Positions 50,757 to 60,839 are shown, counted from the stretch's first letter. The stretch: 64,000 nucleotides of DNA from Tritrichomonas musculus (GCA_039105265.1 JAPFFF010000010.1:5208001-5272000); one strand, 5' to 3'. Numbers and translations are program-made. The notes: a model not told the origin generated them from the sequence alone.

Positions 50757-52949
50757 TTATTCAGTCGGAGGATTCTCATCAACAACAAGTTGCTGAATAA
50801 GAGGATAATATTCCATTTCATCGTCTGTTTTAAGAATCTTTTTCAATTCAGCATCAACTTGATCTTCATTCAATTGTTCACTTTGGTCTTTAACTAAATG
50901 GTATACTTTATCCAATTTTTCTTGGCCTATGCCTTTAACAATAAACTTTCTAACAGAAGCTGTAATTGATCCATCACTCTTTGATATTTCAACTGGTTTG
51001 CCTTTGTATGTATATTTACGAGCTGCAGCTGTTATATCATCCTCTTCTTCATCATTGCCTTCATCATCACCTTCATCATCACTTGGTGGATGATCTTGCA
51101 TATTTTGTGCAATAACAGCTAAACTCAATAAATCGTCGTCGTCATCATCATCACAAGGCATATCAAGCACCAAATCTTCAACCCTCATTGGTGGTTTCTT
51201 ATCCTCTTCGACTGTTTCTGTTTCTGCTTCTGCTTCTGTTTCTTTATTTTCATTAATTGGTTCTCCATTAATATCGAAGGTCATTGTTCCTATTTGTATT
51301 GTATCGCTTCCCTTTTTCTTCATTTTAGCAGCTTCTGCCTTTTTCTGCCTTATAATTTCATGTAAACTAGAAATTTCTTTTTCTCTGTTTTTACCGCCAG
51401 TTCCGGGTCTTTTTGTTAGTTCCTTTTCTTTTTTAGTAAGTGCAGGTTGAGTATTTGTTGTTGCTGGTGAAGATCCGCTATCCATATTTTGGCGAACCTT
51501 CTTAAATGGAGCCTCGAGATTCTTGTATTTCTTTTGGCGTTCAGCTTCTTCTTTGCGGAGCTGTTCGAGTTTATTCTTTTGCGCATTTCCACTTTCTTTT
51601 CGCTTTTTTTGAGCTTCTTGGCGTTTCTTTTCTTCAAGCTCTTCTCGCTGTTTCTTAGCAGCTTGTTCTTGCTCGCGTCGTTCCTTTTGGGCTTCACGTT
51701 CTGCGGCAGCGGCGGCAGCTGTTTCTTTGCTGATTTTCATACCACCACTAATATTCATGTTTCGTGAGGTGCTACTTGTTGTCGATCTAGGTGAGCTTGA
51801 AATGTTTCCACTAGATGATGCTGAAGAATGCTTTACTGGAACTTTTGATGAGCTTTTTATATTTGATGTTGAAGGTGAATTTTTTGACCCTGACGATGAA
51901 GTTGGTGAAAGTGATGGATTAGCCTGAGAGCGTGTCCCCTTGCTTGCAGTTGGTGGTTTCTTTGTTGGTAGCCGAGAGACTGGTTTTTTGGCTGCTGTCT
52001 TTGGTTGTGATTTTTGTTCTTTTGGTTGATCTTCGCCACTCTCTATCTCAGGTGTAATTCCTCCTTTAACACCATGAAAAACGGTGTGACTAAATTCGAT
52101 TTTACGTAGAGTACTACTGAGCAAGTTTCCAATTTTTGCTTGAATAAAATCAATACTGAGAATCTGATTTACTGTTGGTCGTTTTGATGGTTGCTTTGCA
52201 AGAAGTGTATCAACAAGTGCGTGAAGTTTTGCTGAGTATTGTTTTGGTATTGGGGCTTGTTTTGCTTTTGTAATTTTCATGATGAGTCCATTAATTGAAT
52301 TGGAATCAAATGGATGTTTAAGAGTGCACATTTCATATAATATACATCCAAGTGACCAAATATCACTTTTAGTATTGTATCTTCGACCAAGACATATTTC
52401 TGGTGATAAATAATATGGAGTACCAATTGAAGTTTTTGCAAACGATGTTGTATGATCTAGTACTTTAGCGATTCCGAAATCGCCGAGCTTAACAGTACCA
52501 TTTCTCATTAAGAAAATGTTTTGAGTCTTTAAATCACGATGTAAAATTTTTCGATCATGAATATATTTTATAGCTAGACAAATTTGAACAAACCAGTTAA
52601 GTATTTTATCTTCATCGAAATTTGTAGTTGCATTCTCGATTTGTTCTGATAAATCTCCTCCATCAGCATAGTCCATGATAATATGAAATATATTTTTATC
52701 TAAAAAAGAGCCTTTGTATCCAATGATATTTGGATGTTTCAGCAAAGATAGAATCATTGTCTCTTTTCGTGCGTCGTTTCTTTCTTGTTCTGTAAGATTT
52801 GCAAAAGAAATTTCTTTAACAACGATTAATTGGCCATCTTGTTTATCTGTAGCTAAAAGAGCGCGTCCATAAGAGCCTTCACCAATAACTTTTTGAATAC
52901 TATAATCATTTACTGTCCATTCCTTTTTTTCAGTATTTTGTTCCGCCAT
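50757..52949 (-). CDS. NEK (NIMA-related) protein kinase
   Basis: A 730-residue kinase of the NEK1 type. The catalytic domain spans residues 17-270: glycine loop IGEGSYGRA (22-30), VVK lysine 45, alpha-C glutamate 63, HRDLKTQN (137-144), GDFGIAK (156-162) and the GTPYYLSPE activation segment. After it come a Ser/Pro-rich linker (about 300-430), a strongly charged coiled coil (about 430-560, alternating Lys/Glu/Arg), an acidic run (DDDDDD near 615) and a C-terminal motif (EKLDKVYHLVKDQSEQLNED) shared by NEK1-like proteins. NEK kinases control mitosis and flagellar length and are numerous in flagellated protists. All catalytic residues are present. The start is an ATG. Confidence 0.95.
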   Translation of the reverse strand: MAEQNTEKKEWTVNDYSIQKVIGEGSYGRALLATDKQDGQLIVVKEISFANLTEQERNDARKETMILSLLKHPNIIGYKGSFLDKNIFHIIMDYADGGDLSEQIENATTNFDEDKILNWFVQICLAIKYIHDRKILHRDLKTQNIFLMRNGTVKLGDFGIAKVLDHTTSFAKTSIGTPYYLSPEICLGRRYNTKSDIWSLGCILYEMCTLKHPFDSNSINGLIMKITKAKQAPIPKQYSAKLHALVDTLLAKQPSKRPTVNQILSIDFIQAKIGNLLSSTLRKIEFSHTVFHGVKGGITPEIESGEDQPKEQKSQPKTAAKKPVSRLPTKKPPTASKGTRSQANPSLSPTSSSGSKNSPSTSNIKSSSKVPVKHSSASSSGNISSSPRSTTSSTSRNMNISGGMKISKETAAAAAAEREAQKERREQEQAAKKQREELEEKKRQEAQKKRKESGNAQKNKLEQLRKEEAERQKKYKNLEAPFKKVRQNMDSGSSPATTNTQPALTKKEKELTKRPGTGGKNREKEISSLHEIIRQKKAEAAKMKKKGSDTIQIGTMTFDINGEPINENKETEAEAETETVEEDKKPPMRVEDLVLDMPCDDDDDDDLLSLAVIAQNMQDHPPSDDEGDDEGNDEEEDDITAAARKYTYKGKPVEISKSDGSITASVRKFIVKGIGQEKLDKVYHLVKDQSEQLNEDQVDAELKKILKTDDEMEYYPLIQQLVVDENPPTE

Positions 52950-53075
52950 CCTTTTTTTATTTTATTTCAAACTGACCATTTATATGTTCAAAAAAACGAG
53001 ATGATTGAAAAAAGCACGTTTAATTTTTATGGCAATAACAAATTTTTTTATATATAAAATTAACAAAAATAAAAA

Positions 53076-54152
53076 TTATTTTCCAAAGATAAGCGGATAT
53101 GCATCTTTCTTTTCAACAGTAATATTTGAAGGGCCGTTTATATAATACCCTTCACCATCAATTTGATAATATAATGGCTCACTTGCTTTAATTGTAGCTC
53201 TACAACCTTGACAAAATGGTTTTGCTGTATTGCACCCGATTTGCGCAAATCCGAGTCTAAAGACGCCACCTTCTGTTACAACTTCAAATTTACCATCAGA
53301 CATTGATCTTGATTCCTTATCACTCCATAAATCTCTTCCAGCATAAATACTGGTAATTGCTTGGAAAACAAGTGTTTTTTCGCTTGATTTTGCGTTAAGC
53401 CTCCGAACAATTTTGTTACTATCTCCACCTAATGTCTGATTTAAAACGCTACTTTCATCAGTATAAACATCTTCAAATTCTCCAAATCCATTTGATGAGT
53501 TTTCTTCAATGTCAACAGTAAGGTAATCTTTAATTGGTCTTTTGCAGCAGAGACTTCGTAAAGCAACTGGAACATAGCAAGTGAGTGACATGCACTGGCA
53601 GCATATGCAACATCCACAGCATCCTTTGCGAAAATCTTCAAAATTTTTGCAAATTTCTGCGTCGACACCTATTGAAAAATAATTTAGCATATTTTTTGTA
53701 AAAACTTCTATTTTATCTGTTCTTTCAAATTTAATGGTCCATATATCAACATTTTCAATGTGATTAGAGTCTCTTACTTTTTTAAGAAAATCTTGTATAT
53801 GATCAATCTGTGATTTTTTAGTACCTTTGCCCCATTCAAGAGCTCTACTCATATCATTCCCTGTGCCAAGCGGTAAAACCGCTATTGGAGGGCGATGAGA
53901 AACTAATTCTTCTGAATGAAAAATTTTGCATAATAATTCAACAACCCAGTTCACTGAACCATCACCTCCAGCAACGAGGCATCTTAATGTTGGGTCTTGT
54001 AATAAGTCATGATAAGTATCCTGAAACGTGTCTACTTCATCAGGCAGTTTAACAAAATGAATAGAATTATCATTTTTTAGTTCATCCATTAAATCAGATG
54101 CCAAGCCACCACCACTATTTGGATTTGCAAAAACAAGAATTGGAGATGACAT
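53076..54152 (-). CDS. Diacylglycerol kinase-family lipid kinase with cysteine-rich insert
   Basis: A 358-residue enzyme consisting of little more than the DAG kinase catalytic and accessory domains. ANPNSGGG (9-16) is the nucleotide loop, AGGDGSVNWV (61-70) the kinase signature and LPLGTGNDMSRAL (93-105) the second motif; NYFSIGVDAEI (157-167) begins the accessory domain. An unusual patch at 178-203 (CCGCCICCQC, then LCCK) inserts ten cysteines in 26 residues; it may be palmitoylated or bind metal. There are no C1 or EF-hand domains, so regulation differs from mammalian DAGKs. It should phosphorylate diacylglycerol to phosphatidic acid at membranes. The start is an ATG. Confidence 0.93.
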   Translation of the reverse strand: MSSPILVFANPNSGGGLASDLMDELKNDNSIHFVKLPDEVDTFQDTYHDLLQDPTLRCLVAGGDGSVNWVVELLCKIFHSEELVSHRPPIAVLPLGTGNDMSRALEWGKGTKKSQIDHIQDFLKKVRDSNHIENVDIWTIKFERTDKIEVFTKNMLNYFSIGVDAEICKNFEDFRKGCCGCCICCQCMSLTCYVPVALRSLCCKRPIKDYLTVDIEENSSNGFGEFEDVYTDESSVLNQTLGGDSNKIVRRLNAKSSEKTLVFQAITSIYAGRDLWSDKESRSMSDGKFEVVTEGGVFRLGFAQIGCNTAKPFCQGCRATIKASEPLYYQIDGEGYYINGPSNITVEKKDAYPLIFGK

Positions 54153-54502
54153 AATTAATTAAGCGTAGAAGAAATATTGGAGGCTGTTAATTTAAACAAA
54201 ATAAATAACTTTTTGTGATGATTATTTTTATTTATTTAAATTTCTCACAAAATAAATTTCACATATTATTGTTTAATTACTTAATTTCCTTATTTTTCCT
54301 AAGTATTAGCTCATAATTAAAAAATTGATTATAATCTTTTTCTTGATTAATTTGGTCATATATATCAAAAAAAAAAAAATATTAATATCTTTTCAAAAAA
54401 TAATAAATATAATAATTTTATTATTATAATAATAATACATTATATATATTTAGCTATTTTAAAATTATATAAATTATTGATCTTTTTTTTATAATTATTT
54501 AA
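54153..54502. other. Intergenic, no gene seen
   Basis: A 350-base AT-rich spacer. Confidence 0.5.
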
Positions 54503-54568
54503 TTGGCATATTGGTTTTTAATTAAAATAAACCCTTTTTGTCTATTAGAACCTAGATGTTATCATAAC

Positions 54569-54955
54569 ATGCAAATATATGGGGAAAGCACTCTACATCA
54601 GCTTTCATCAGTAATTCTTGATTCATTTGATTTTATGGATGATCATAACCACCTATTTTTTATGAGTGATGAGCCATGGAGCGATCAAAATTGTTATTAT
54701 AGATTTAGAGATGAAGATGACAGGCAATCAACAGCAAAAGTAACATTAAATCAAGTTGGATTAACAGGAGCACAAAATTTCCTCTATATTTTCGATTTCG
54801 GCGATGAGTTACAATTTAAATGCAGAGTTCTTCATATTTTAAACGAAAATACTGGGCGTCCAATAATACTCGAGGCTCATGGAACCCCATCTGAACAGTA
54901 TGGAGATCCTGAAGACGATTATGAGGAAGAAAGTAATGAAATTCCAATAAAATAA
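54569..54955 (+). CDS. PRiA4_ORF3-like (pRiA4b ORF-3) protein, start uncertain
   Basis: The frame matches the PRiA4_ORF3 family: GESTLHQLSSVILDSFDF, then DHNHLFFMSD, LYIFDFGDELQFKCRVL and GTPSEQYGDPEDDYEE. These small proteins are common in bacterial genomes, often on plasmids, and have no firm function. The first ATG is at 54,569 (MQIYGES). The frame upstream back to 54,503 (WFLIKINPFCLLEPRCYHN) looks like the first strand of the domain, yet no ATG lies between it and the stop at 54,500. Either translation starts at 54,569 and the protein is shortened, or the 5' end has been lost. About 129 residues from this ATG. Confidence 0.65.
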   Translation: MQIYGESTLHQLSSVILDSFDFMDDHNHLFFMSDEPWSDQNCYYRFRDEDDRQSTAKVTLNQVGLTGAQNFLYIFDFGDELQFKCRVLHILNENTGRPIILEAHGTPSEQYGDPEDDYEEESNEIPIK

Positions 54956-55317
54956 AATAACTAATTTAATATATATTGATAATAATATGTTTTTTATTAT
55001 TTATAATATTAAAATTTTGAATAACTCTAATTTTTTCTATTGAAACTTCTCCAAATTCATAATTAGTTATTTATATTGGAATAATGAATCTCTCAATCAT
55101 GAATGATTATTGGACCATGTTATCATCATGAAAAAAGTTTTTTTCTGATGTTTAAAAAATATTTCGAGAACAATATGATAAGTATATGAAGGAGTCAAGG
55201 CAAATAAACAACAAAAATGAAATTAAAGAATACTAAAATTGATACAACTCATTTAAAAAATTCAATGATATATATTGAAAATTTTCTTTTGAAACCATTT
55301 ATTCTCATAAATTATTA
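54956..55317. other. Intergenic, no gene seen
   Basis: A 360-base AT-rich spacer. Confidence 0.5.
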
Positions 55318-55962
55318 ATGAGTGGTTTTACATATACTATCCCTACAGAAAATTTAGGCTTTGATTATATCCAACAACCCCTCACGCCTGAAAAATTCTC
55401 TGCTACTCTACTTCAAATGAGAACGCCTAATAATAAGGTATATCTATCCGATTATATGTCCAAACAATTGTACTATTTAATGAATCCTCACCTCATAATA
55501 CCACCCCGGGTTCATAAAAGCAGCAAATTTGAGCTTTTAGATGACGGAAATATAGATCCAAACTCACCCATATTCAGATGTAATTATTTAATAATGAATC
55601 CAGATGGTACATTTCATACTCGTAGCCAGTCTATAACTGATGGTGTAGTACGTCTTGACAAGCATTTTAGAATTGATATAACATGCCCTCCTTTCCAAGA
55701 AGCTATTGCAAAATGGGAATGGGACCACAGAGACATGCGTCCTTACTTAATGATCAATAATAACAATACAATCAACATAGAAAGTATGGCAGTAAAAGAT
55801 AAAGTTGTTATACTTACGAAAAATGGACAAATAGACAAGAGATGCAAAGCAGTAAAAGAAAATAAAGTCACTTTTTCGCCACCATTTTCTAACAATGTTG
55901 ACAGAAGATGCGAATATTGCAAGAAAAAAGTTAATTATACCAAATGGGTTAAAAAATGGTAA
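55318..55962 (+). CDS. Protein of unknown function, 214 residues
   Basis: A complete frame from ATG with ordinary amino-acid use. It has no signal peptide or membrane helix. The middle (PNSPIFRCNYLIMNPDGTF; RLDKHFRIDITCPPFQEA; WEWDHRDMRPYLMINNNN) looks like a beta-rich fold, and the C-terminus holds one CxxC pair (RRCEYCKKKV) and a Lys/Trp tail. No family is recognised. It is the last intact gene before about 8 kb of mobile-element debris, so it could itself be a lineage-specific or element-borne gene. Confidence 0.6.
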   Translation: MSGFTYTIPTENLGFDYIQQPLTPEKFSATLLQMRTPNNKVYLSDYMSKQLYYLMNPHLIIPPRVHKSSKFELLDDGNIDPNSPIFRCNYLIMNPDGTFHTRSQSITDGVVRLDKHFRIDITCPPFQEAIAKWEWDHRDMRPYLMINNNNTINIESMAVKDKVVILTKNGQIDKRCKAVKENKVTFSPPFSNNVDRRCEYCKKKVNYTKWVKKW

Positions 55963-56748
55963 ATTTTCGATGTGTTTATCAAATATGTAATGACTAGACC
56001 TTTGAAAAGTCACCCTAAAATATTGACCCTACCGCAAATTTTTTTATTTTGGGTCATGACCCGAAAAAAAATGAAGCGTTTGACCCCTTCCTAATGTATT
56101 TTTTGAATTAGTTTTTATAAAAGCATGTTCTATAATTAATTTTTTATTTATTCATGTATTTTTTAAAGGGTGATCTTGTATATGATTTGTGAAATCTCAT
56201 TCAATTTTTTGAATATGATCTTTGAATTTATTAAACTGATTTTTTTTATTAAGGGTGGAGTCTCAAAATTTTTCGCCACTAAAAAATTTGAGAGAAAATA
56301 TTCAAAATTTCATTGAATTTTTGCACACCCCATAAGTACCTTCTCTGTTTGAAATTGATTGAAGTTATTTTAAATCAATATCAACTATGAGTGTGGTTAT
56401 AACGTAACGTTTTGCGTTTTTTTATTTTTTGGGTTTATCAAGATAAAAATCGATTTCATTTTTTTTTTATTTTTAAAATCTTCAAATCATAATAAAATAA
56501 ATTGATTTATACTTTTTCTTATCGATTCACACGAAATTTAATAAAAAGAAAACTAATATAGTCCTGTCTTATTGGTTGAATTTGTCATTCTGGGTGTGAA
56601 AATCCGAAACTTTTTGAGAGTCAAAAATTGAATGAATTAATTTTAAGATTTTAAAAGATTGATTTTTCTGACTAAAAATAATATTTAAAATTAATACATT
56701 CTTTATAATAACATTGATTTATATATATATAAAATCAAAACCAAAAAA

Positions 56749-56785
<37 letters not shown>

Positions 56786-58086
56786 TACGGGTACTAAAAA
56801 TTTTTTTAAAAATTCTTTATATTAATATATTTTATTAAGTATATTCCATATTATATAAAAAATATTTAATGAAAGAGTTTTGTTCGTCAGGTGGAGTTTT
56901 ATGAGTATTTTTATTAATTTTCGTAAACCATTGAAATTATAAAAAAAATTTATCAAATATTTTTCATGTTTTTGCATAAAAAAAGTCATAAAATATTAAA
57001 TGCATCTTTATTATATGAAAATGTTTAATAAAAAAATTAATTCAATCGATCTTGTAATAATACCATTTTAAATTTCTATGAATTAAATGATAAATGTGTA
57101 AAATGAAGAATGTTTTTTGCATAATATAATATGATTTATCTTTTGAATCTTTTTCTACTCTTGAAAACATGAATTGCTAAAATCTGATATTAAATATTCT
57201 CAATGAAATTTTTTAAAAATGCCTTAAGATATGCGCTGATGATTTATTTATTTACCATAATTGGTTTAAATAAGAGATTGTTGGGAGAAATTAATGAATA
57301 TGTCGTATTCTTTGTATTTTATTATAAATTAAAACTAATTTATCTCAGTAAAAAAAGAATTTTCTTTGTTTTTAACAGAGCAATTTAAAAGATGACTATT
57401 GGAATAATGCATATTTTAATATATAATTTATCAAAAAATATTTTGAATGCTTTAATTTCCTTCTTGAAAAAAAAAAGCAATTTAAAAAAATTCAATATGA
57501 ACCGGAAATAGTCAAATATCCAACCGGAAATAGTCAAAAAGTTTTTGACATATTAAAAAAAATCCTTGAAAAAGATTCATGCCAATTTTTTTTTTTATTC
57601 AAAAATTTAAATTTGTTTTAAAAATTAAAGGTTAAAACGCAGCTACGCCTGACGAGTCGTTTTTTATTTTCATATATTTACTGTGATATATATTAATTAT
57701 CCTATAAATTGATATATAGTTATCCCTTGAGAATTAAACAACCATTCCAAAAAATGAGTTGTAAAATACATTTTTTTTAAATTTTATTTTTTTTCAGGAA
57801 AAAAATTGTTTTATTTTATACAAATAATTATTAAATATTAATATTATATTTATTAGTTAAATATACGATAATTATGAATTAAAAATATTTTTTCATTAAG
57901 ATATTTATATATATTTAATGATTTTTGGCAATTAAGTAACTTCTTTCCCTTTGAATAAATAATCAAAACAATAAGTATTTCATATAATACAACAAATGTT
58001 TAAAATAAAAATATAATAAAATTATTGAGATATAAAATATTAAAGGAAATAAAAGCAAAATATTAAATAGACAAAATACGTTATTT
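55963..58086. other. Gene-free stretch with short palindromes and repeats
   Basis: Highlights are the perfect palindrome GGGTCATGACCC at 56,051-56,062, with TTGACCC motifs on either side, a 30-A run near 56,754-56,782, and the direct repeat ACCGGAAATAGTCAAA at 57,501-57,516 and 57,523-57,538. These look like eroded transposon ends, but no boundary or target duplication can be fixed. A 61-codon frame at 57,203-57,388 is not convincing. Confidence 0.45.
57501..57538. repeat. Two direct copies of ACCGGAAATAGTCAAA, 22 bp apart
   Basis: The 16-base sequence is repeated exactly, with starts at 57,501 and 57,523. It may be a subterminal repeat of a lost element. Confidence 0.6.
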
Positions 58087-58098
58087 TTGTCCCTGCAC

Positions 58099-58129
<31 letters not shown>

Positions 58130-58136
58130 AAAGATA

Positions 58137-58260
58137 CAAGTATGCTCATCGGGATCGGGACTGGGATGGGATCCCAAAAGAATTTCGGGATTGGGACACG
58201 TCCATTTCCTTATGTTCTAGGGGAAATCCCGAATCCCGAACGATAGAAATTTGTCCATCG
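58137..58260. mobile_element. Possible hAT-like terminus with GGGATC/CCCGAT subterminal repeats
   Basis: Beginning CAAGTATGCTCATCGGGATC, the sequence resembles the hAT ends at 12,137 and 59,765 in spacing (ATG, three bases, ATCG) and is followed by clustered CGGGAT, GGGATCCC and ATCCCGAA motifs. A long A run precedes it. No matching right end or target duplication is found, so this is a suggestion only. Confidence 0.3.
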
Positions 58261-58587
58261 TTCAATTATACATATAAAAAGATTGTTAAGATAATCGCAG
58301 GACGCTGTTATACAAATAACCAATGAGATTGTATGTATATCTGTGCATTCTCTCCAAAAGTGATGAATTTGACAGCTTTTGGTAATTAAAACTGATTTCC
58401 TTTCTCCTTCTTTCTGCCGAAGCCTGCTACATCCATATTTAGCAAAAAGTATTGATTTGGATTGTTTACAAGAACCTCTTCAATATGTTGCTTTTTATTT
58501 AATATATCAAAAAGACGTTATTATAAAGTACTTAATGATATTGGCCAAGAAGTATAGTTGCTTTTCTATATTTAGCAGAGAGAAATG

Positions 58588-58614
58588 ATATATATATATA
58601 TATATATATATATA
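58588..58614. repeat. (AT)n microsatellite
   Basis: Twenty-seven bases of uninterrupted AT dinucleotide. Confidence 0.9.
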
Positions 58615-58719
58615 GATGTATTTAAAAAATTTAATTATAGTTTGGTTTAGAAGGAAAAATAAAAAGACTTTAGTTTTGAATTCCAATTTTTAGTTCATTT
58701 TTTGGCAATTTGGTTGATT

Positions 58720-59570
58720 TTGGTGACGTCATTATGCTTTTCTTGGACAGTTCGATCTAATAACTGAAATAAAGGTCTGCAATCTCCAAGGCAATTGCCA
58801 AGTTACGTCCTTGCAGGTAAAGATTGATGAAAAGATTCACAGGGATTCTTTGTTAAATGTGGTTAAAATTGAGCTATCAACTGAAGTGAAAAGAAGTAAT
58901 GTGTTTTCATTCATGTATATACGCTGAAATCTTCTTGTGATTGCATCAACGTCTCCTTCTTGAAAACAATCACTTGGTTTGTAATTTGGGGTTATCACAA
59001 TAAAGAAACGACCAGGATCAATCGTTAAATGAGAGCCTTTGGCTTCTCCGATAAACTGGTAATGGCCTCCCCAAACTTTAACTTGTTGAGCTAACGTGCC
59101 TTTGTCCGTGGGCCAGTCTTCAATGAGGACGAGTTTATGAGCATCGAACTGGTAACCGTCTCATCATTTGTTTATGTTTTTGTGGTAAATTGATGAGGAT
59201 GGTACCAAGTTGTTCGCCCAACAGCTTTTTCCTACACTTGCTGGTCCCCATATCCAAATGTTCTAAAAGTGAAGCTGACCAGATCAAGGTTTTTCCATTA
59301 TATGAGTACGTATTTTATACTCGCTAATCTTAGAGTATTGGTAGAAATACTCAAACGGGCATTTTGATTCTAATTTTTCATCAGTCGATGTTTTTATATC
59401 ATGCATCATTTCGACGAGTCTTTCTACTTTATCTTTATAAGAAGAGGTTTTTCCTGTACAACTGCCTTCCTCGAAGATCTTTCTTTTCTTGACAACGTAA
59501 CGGTAATTCTCGAATTCCGTGCCCTTGCGCTCATCAATATGAACATTGTCTACTGAAAAAAATTCTATCT
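58720..59570 (-). mobile_element. Endogenous CRESS-DNA virus Rep fossil
   Basis: On the minus strand this region reads as remains of a rolling-circle replication protein of the circovirus-like (CRESS-DNA) type. The superfamily 3 helicase part is recognisable: a Walker A box IWGPASVGKS, a Walker B box VLIED and a motif C region with ITPNY. A YxxK-type tyrosine (YVVKK) upstream marks the end of the HUH endonuclease domain. The first endonuclease motifs are not seen, and no capsid gene is present. It is broken in several places and is clearly old. GC content is higher than in the surrounding spacer. CRESS-DNA viruses and their integrated Rep genes are known from other parasitic protists. Confidence 0.8.
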
Positions 59571-59764
59571 ACAAAATGTACATATATATGCTGAATTGGT
59601 GTTCATTTTTGATTTGAGAGCCTATCTCAATTTTGAAATATTTTGGTAAACAAGGTTCCCAAATTTTTTTTATAGGATTGAAATTTGTTAATATTGAATT
59701 AAAATATGTAAATATTTTTATATTTTCTATAAGAAAATTAATTTATTAATATTTATTTAAAATT

Positions 59765-59970
59765 ATATCAGGGATGTTAATCGATATCGATAAATATCGG
59801 GTATCGAAAAAAAAAATTTTCAAAACTAAATTGTCCGTTGAATGATAATGAAAAATAAACACGCTATTCAAACCGTCCGATAGATGGTCATTATCCGACG
59901 GTTTTTCTTTGATAAATTTCGATAAAAAATTTTAAGCAATCGATAAATATCGATAAAGATAAAATTTATA
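59765..59970. mobile_element. Eroded hAT-like terminus with ATCGATA subterminal repeats
   Basis: Starting CAGGGATGTTAATCGATATC (about 59,771), the sequence has the same CAGGGATG end as the intact hAT element, followed by many ATCGATA/TATCG copies on both sides of a central hairpin (ACCGTC...GACGGT). The right-hand CATCCCTG end is absent, so the element is truncated. Confidence 0.5.
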
Positions 59971-60023
59971 AAAAATTTTTTGAATTATCTAAATTAATTT
60001 TGTATGTATAAATATTAGTAGAA

Positions 60024-60691
60024 TTAGCAAAATAATTCATCGTTAAAATCTAATGAATTTTCATCGAGTAAAATTGTTATTAAAAGAGATTCAATGAAAT
60101 CGTCTTTGAAGTAAACGATATAATCTAGCAAATGCCACGACAATTTTCTTATGAACTGATTATTGTTGCAGGTAATTATCATTAAGAAAACTTTGAACAT
60201 CAGTTCAATTGTTGAAAGGAAAACACTTTTTGGTTCATAGCTGGTAAGAAGTTTTTTAATAACTTCTAAAATTCCCACATCAGGCAATCTATTTGAAAAT
60301 TTGCTTTCTTTGAAATAATTATAAATTGTATAATGATATTAATGAGAATATCCGAAATAACTGATTTATAAACAGGTGCGAAATCTATATTTTCAATGAA
60401 TTTATATCTGGATATAAATTTTAATAACTGTAAGAGAATCTTTTCTTGATCATTTTTTGTATTCAATATTTTGATGCATATGCTGTTAAATTCTTTTTCA
60501 TCTATTGGCTTCAATCATTTATAATTTAGCAAATAGAATTCTATTGTCATGCCATCTTTTAAATTAAGGAAATAAGCAAGATCAAATATCATTATTTTGT
60601 TGCTAGTGAAATCAATTTCTGAATCTTCAGTCATCAGATAAATATCTTTAGTTGTGTTTTCAGAGATGGCGTCTGGCTTGTATTGGTACAT
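60024..60691 (-). pseudogene. Broken gene of unknown family with intact start and initiator
   Basis: A true ATG at 60,691 follows an initiator-like TCACTTCATT. The frame runs 58 codons (MYQYKPDAISENTTKDIYLM...) to a TGA, then continues in the same frame (LKPIDEKEFNSICIKIL...) and changes frame near 60,300-60,320 into a last part (IKKLLTSYEPKSVFLSTIEL... to 60,024). The helical, Leu/Ile-rich sequence suggests an armadillo- or HEAT-like protein of trichomonads, but I do not recognise it. With one stop and one frame change, it is a fairly recent pseudogene or a truncated copy. Confidence 0.65.
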
Positions 60692-60696
60692 AAAAA

Positions 60697-60706
60697 AATG
60701 AAGTGA
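60697..60706 (-). promoter_or_regulatory. Initiator-like element of the broken gene
   Basis: TCACTTCATT on the minus strand, ending six bases before the ATG at 60,691; the same ten bases precede the SDR gene. Confidence 0.5.
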
Positions 60707-60839
60707 ACAGTTTCAATCTAAATCTATTCAAAACATTGACATAATTGTTTGTTAATATTTTGAATTGTGCTTTTGCATCAGAAATTTCGGACCTAAATTC
60801 CTGGCAATTAAATTTATCAATATACATTTATTAAGATAT

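Noticed and set aside
51416-52039. Extra frames on both strands across the NEK linker
   Set aside because: They are shadows of the Lys/Glu/Ser-rich coding sequence and have no domain or start context.
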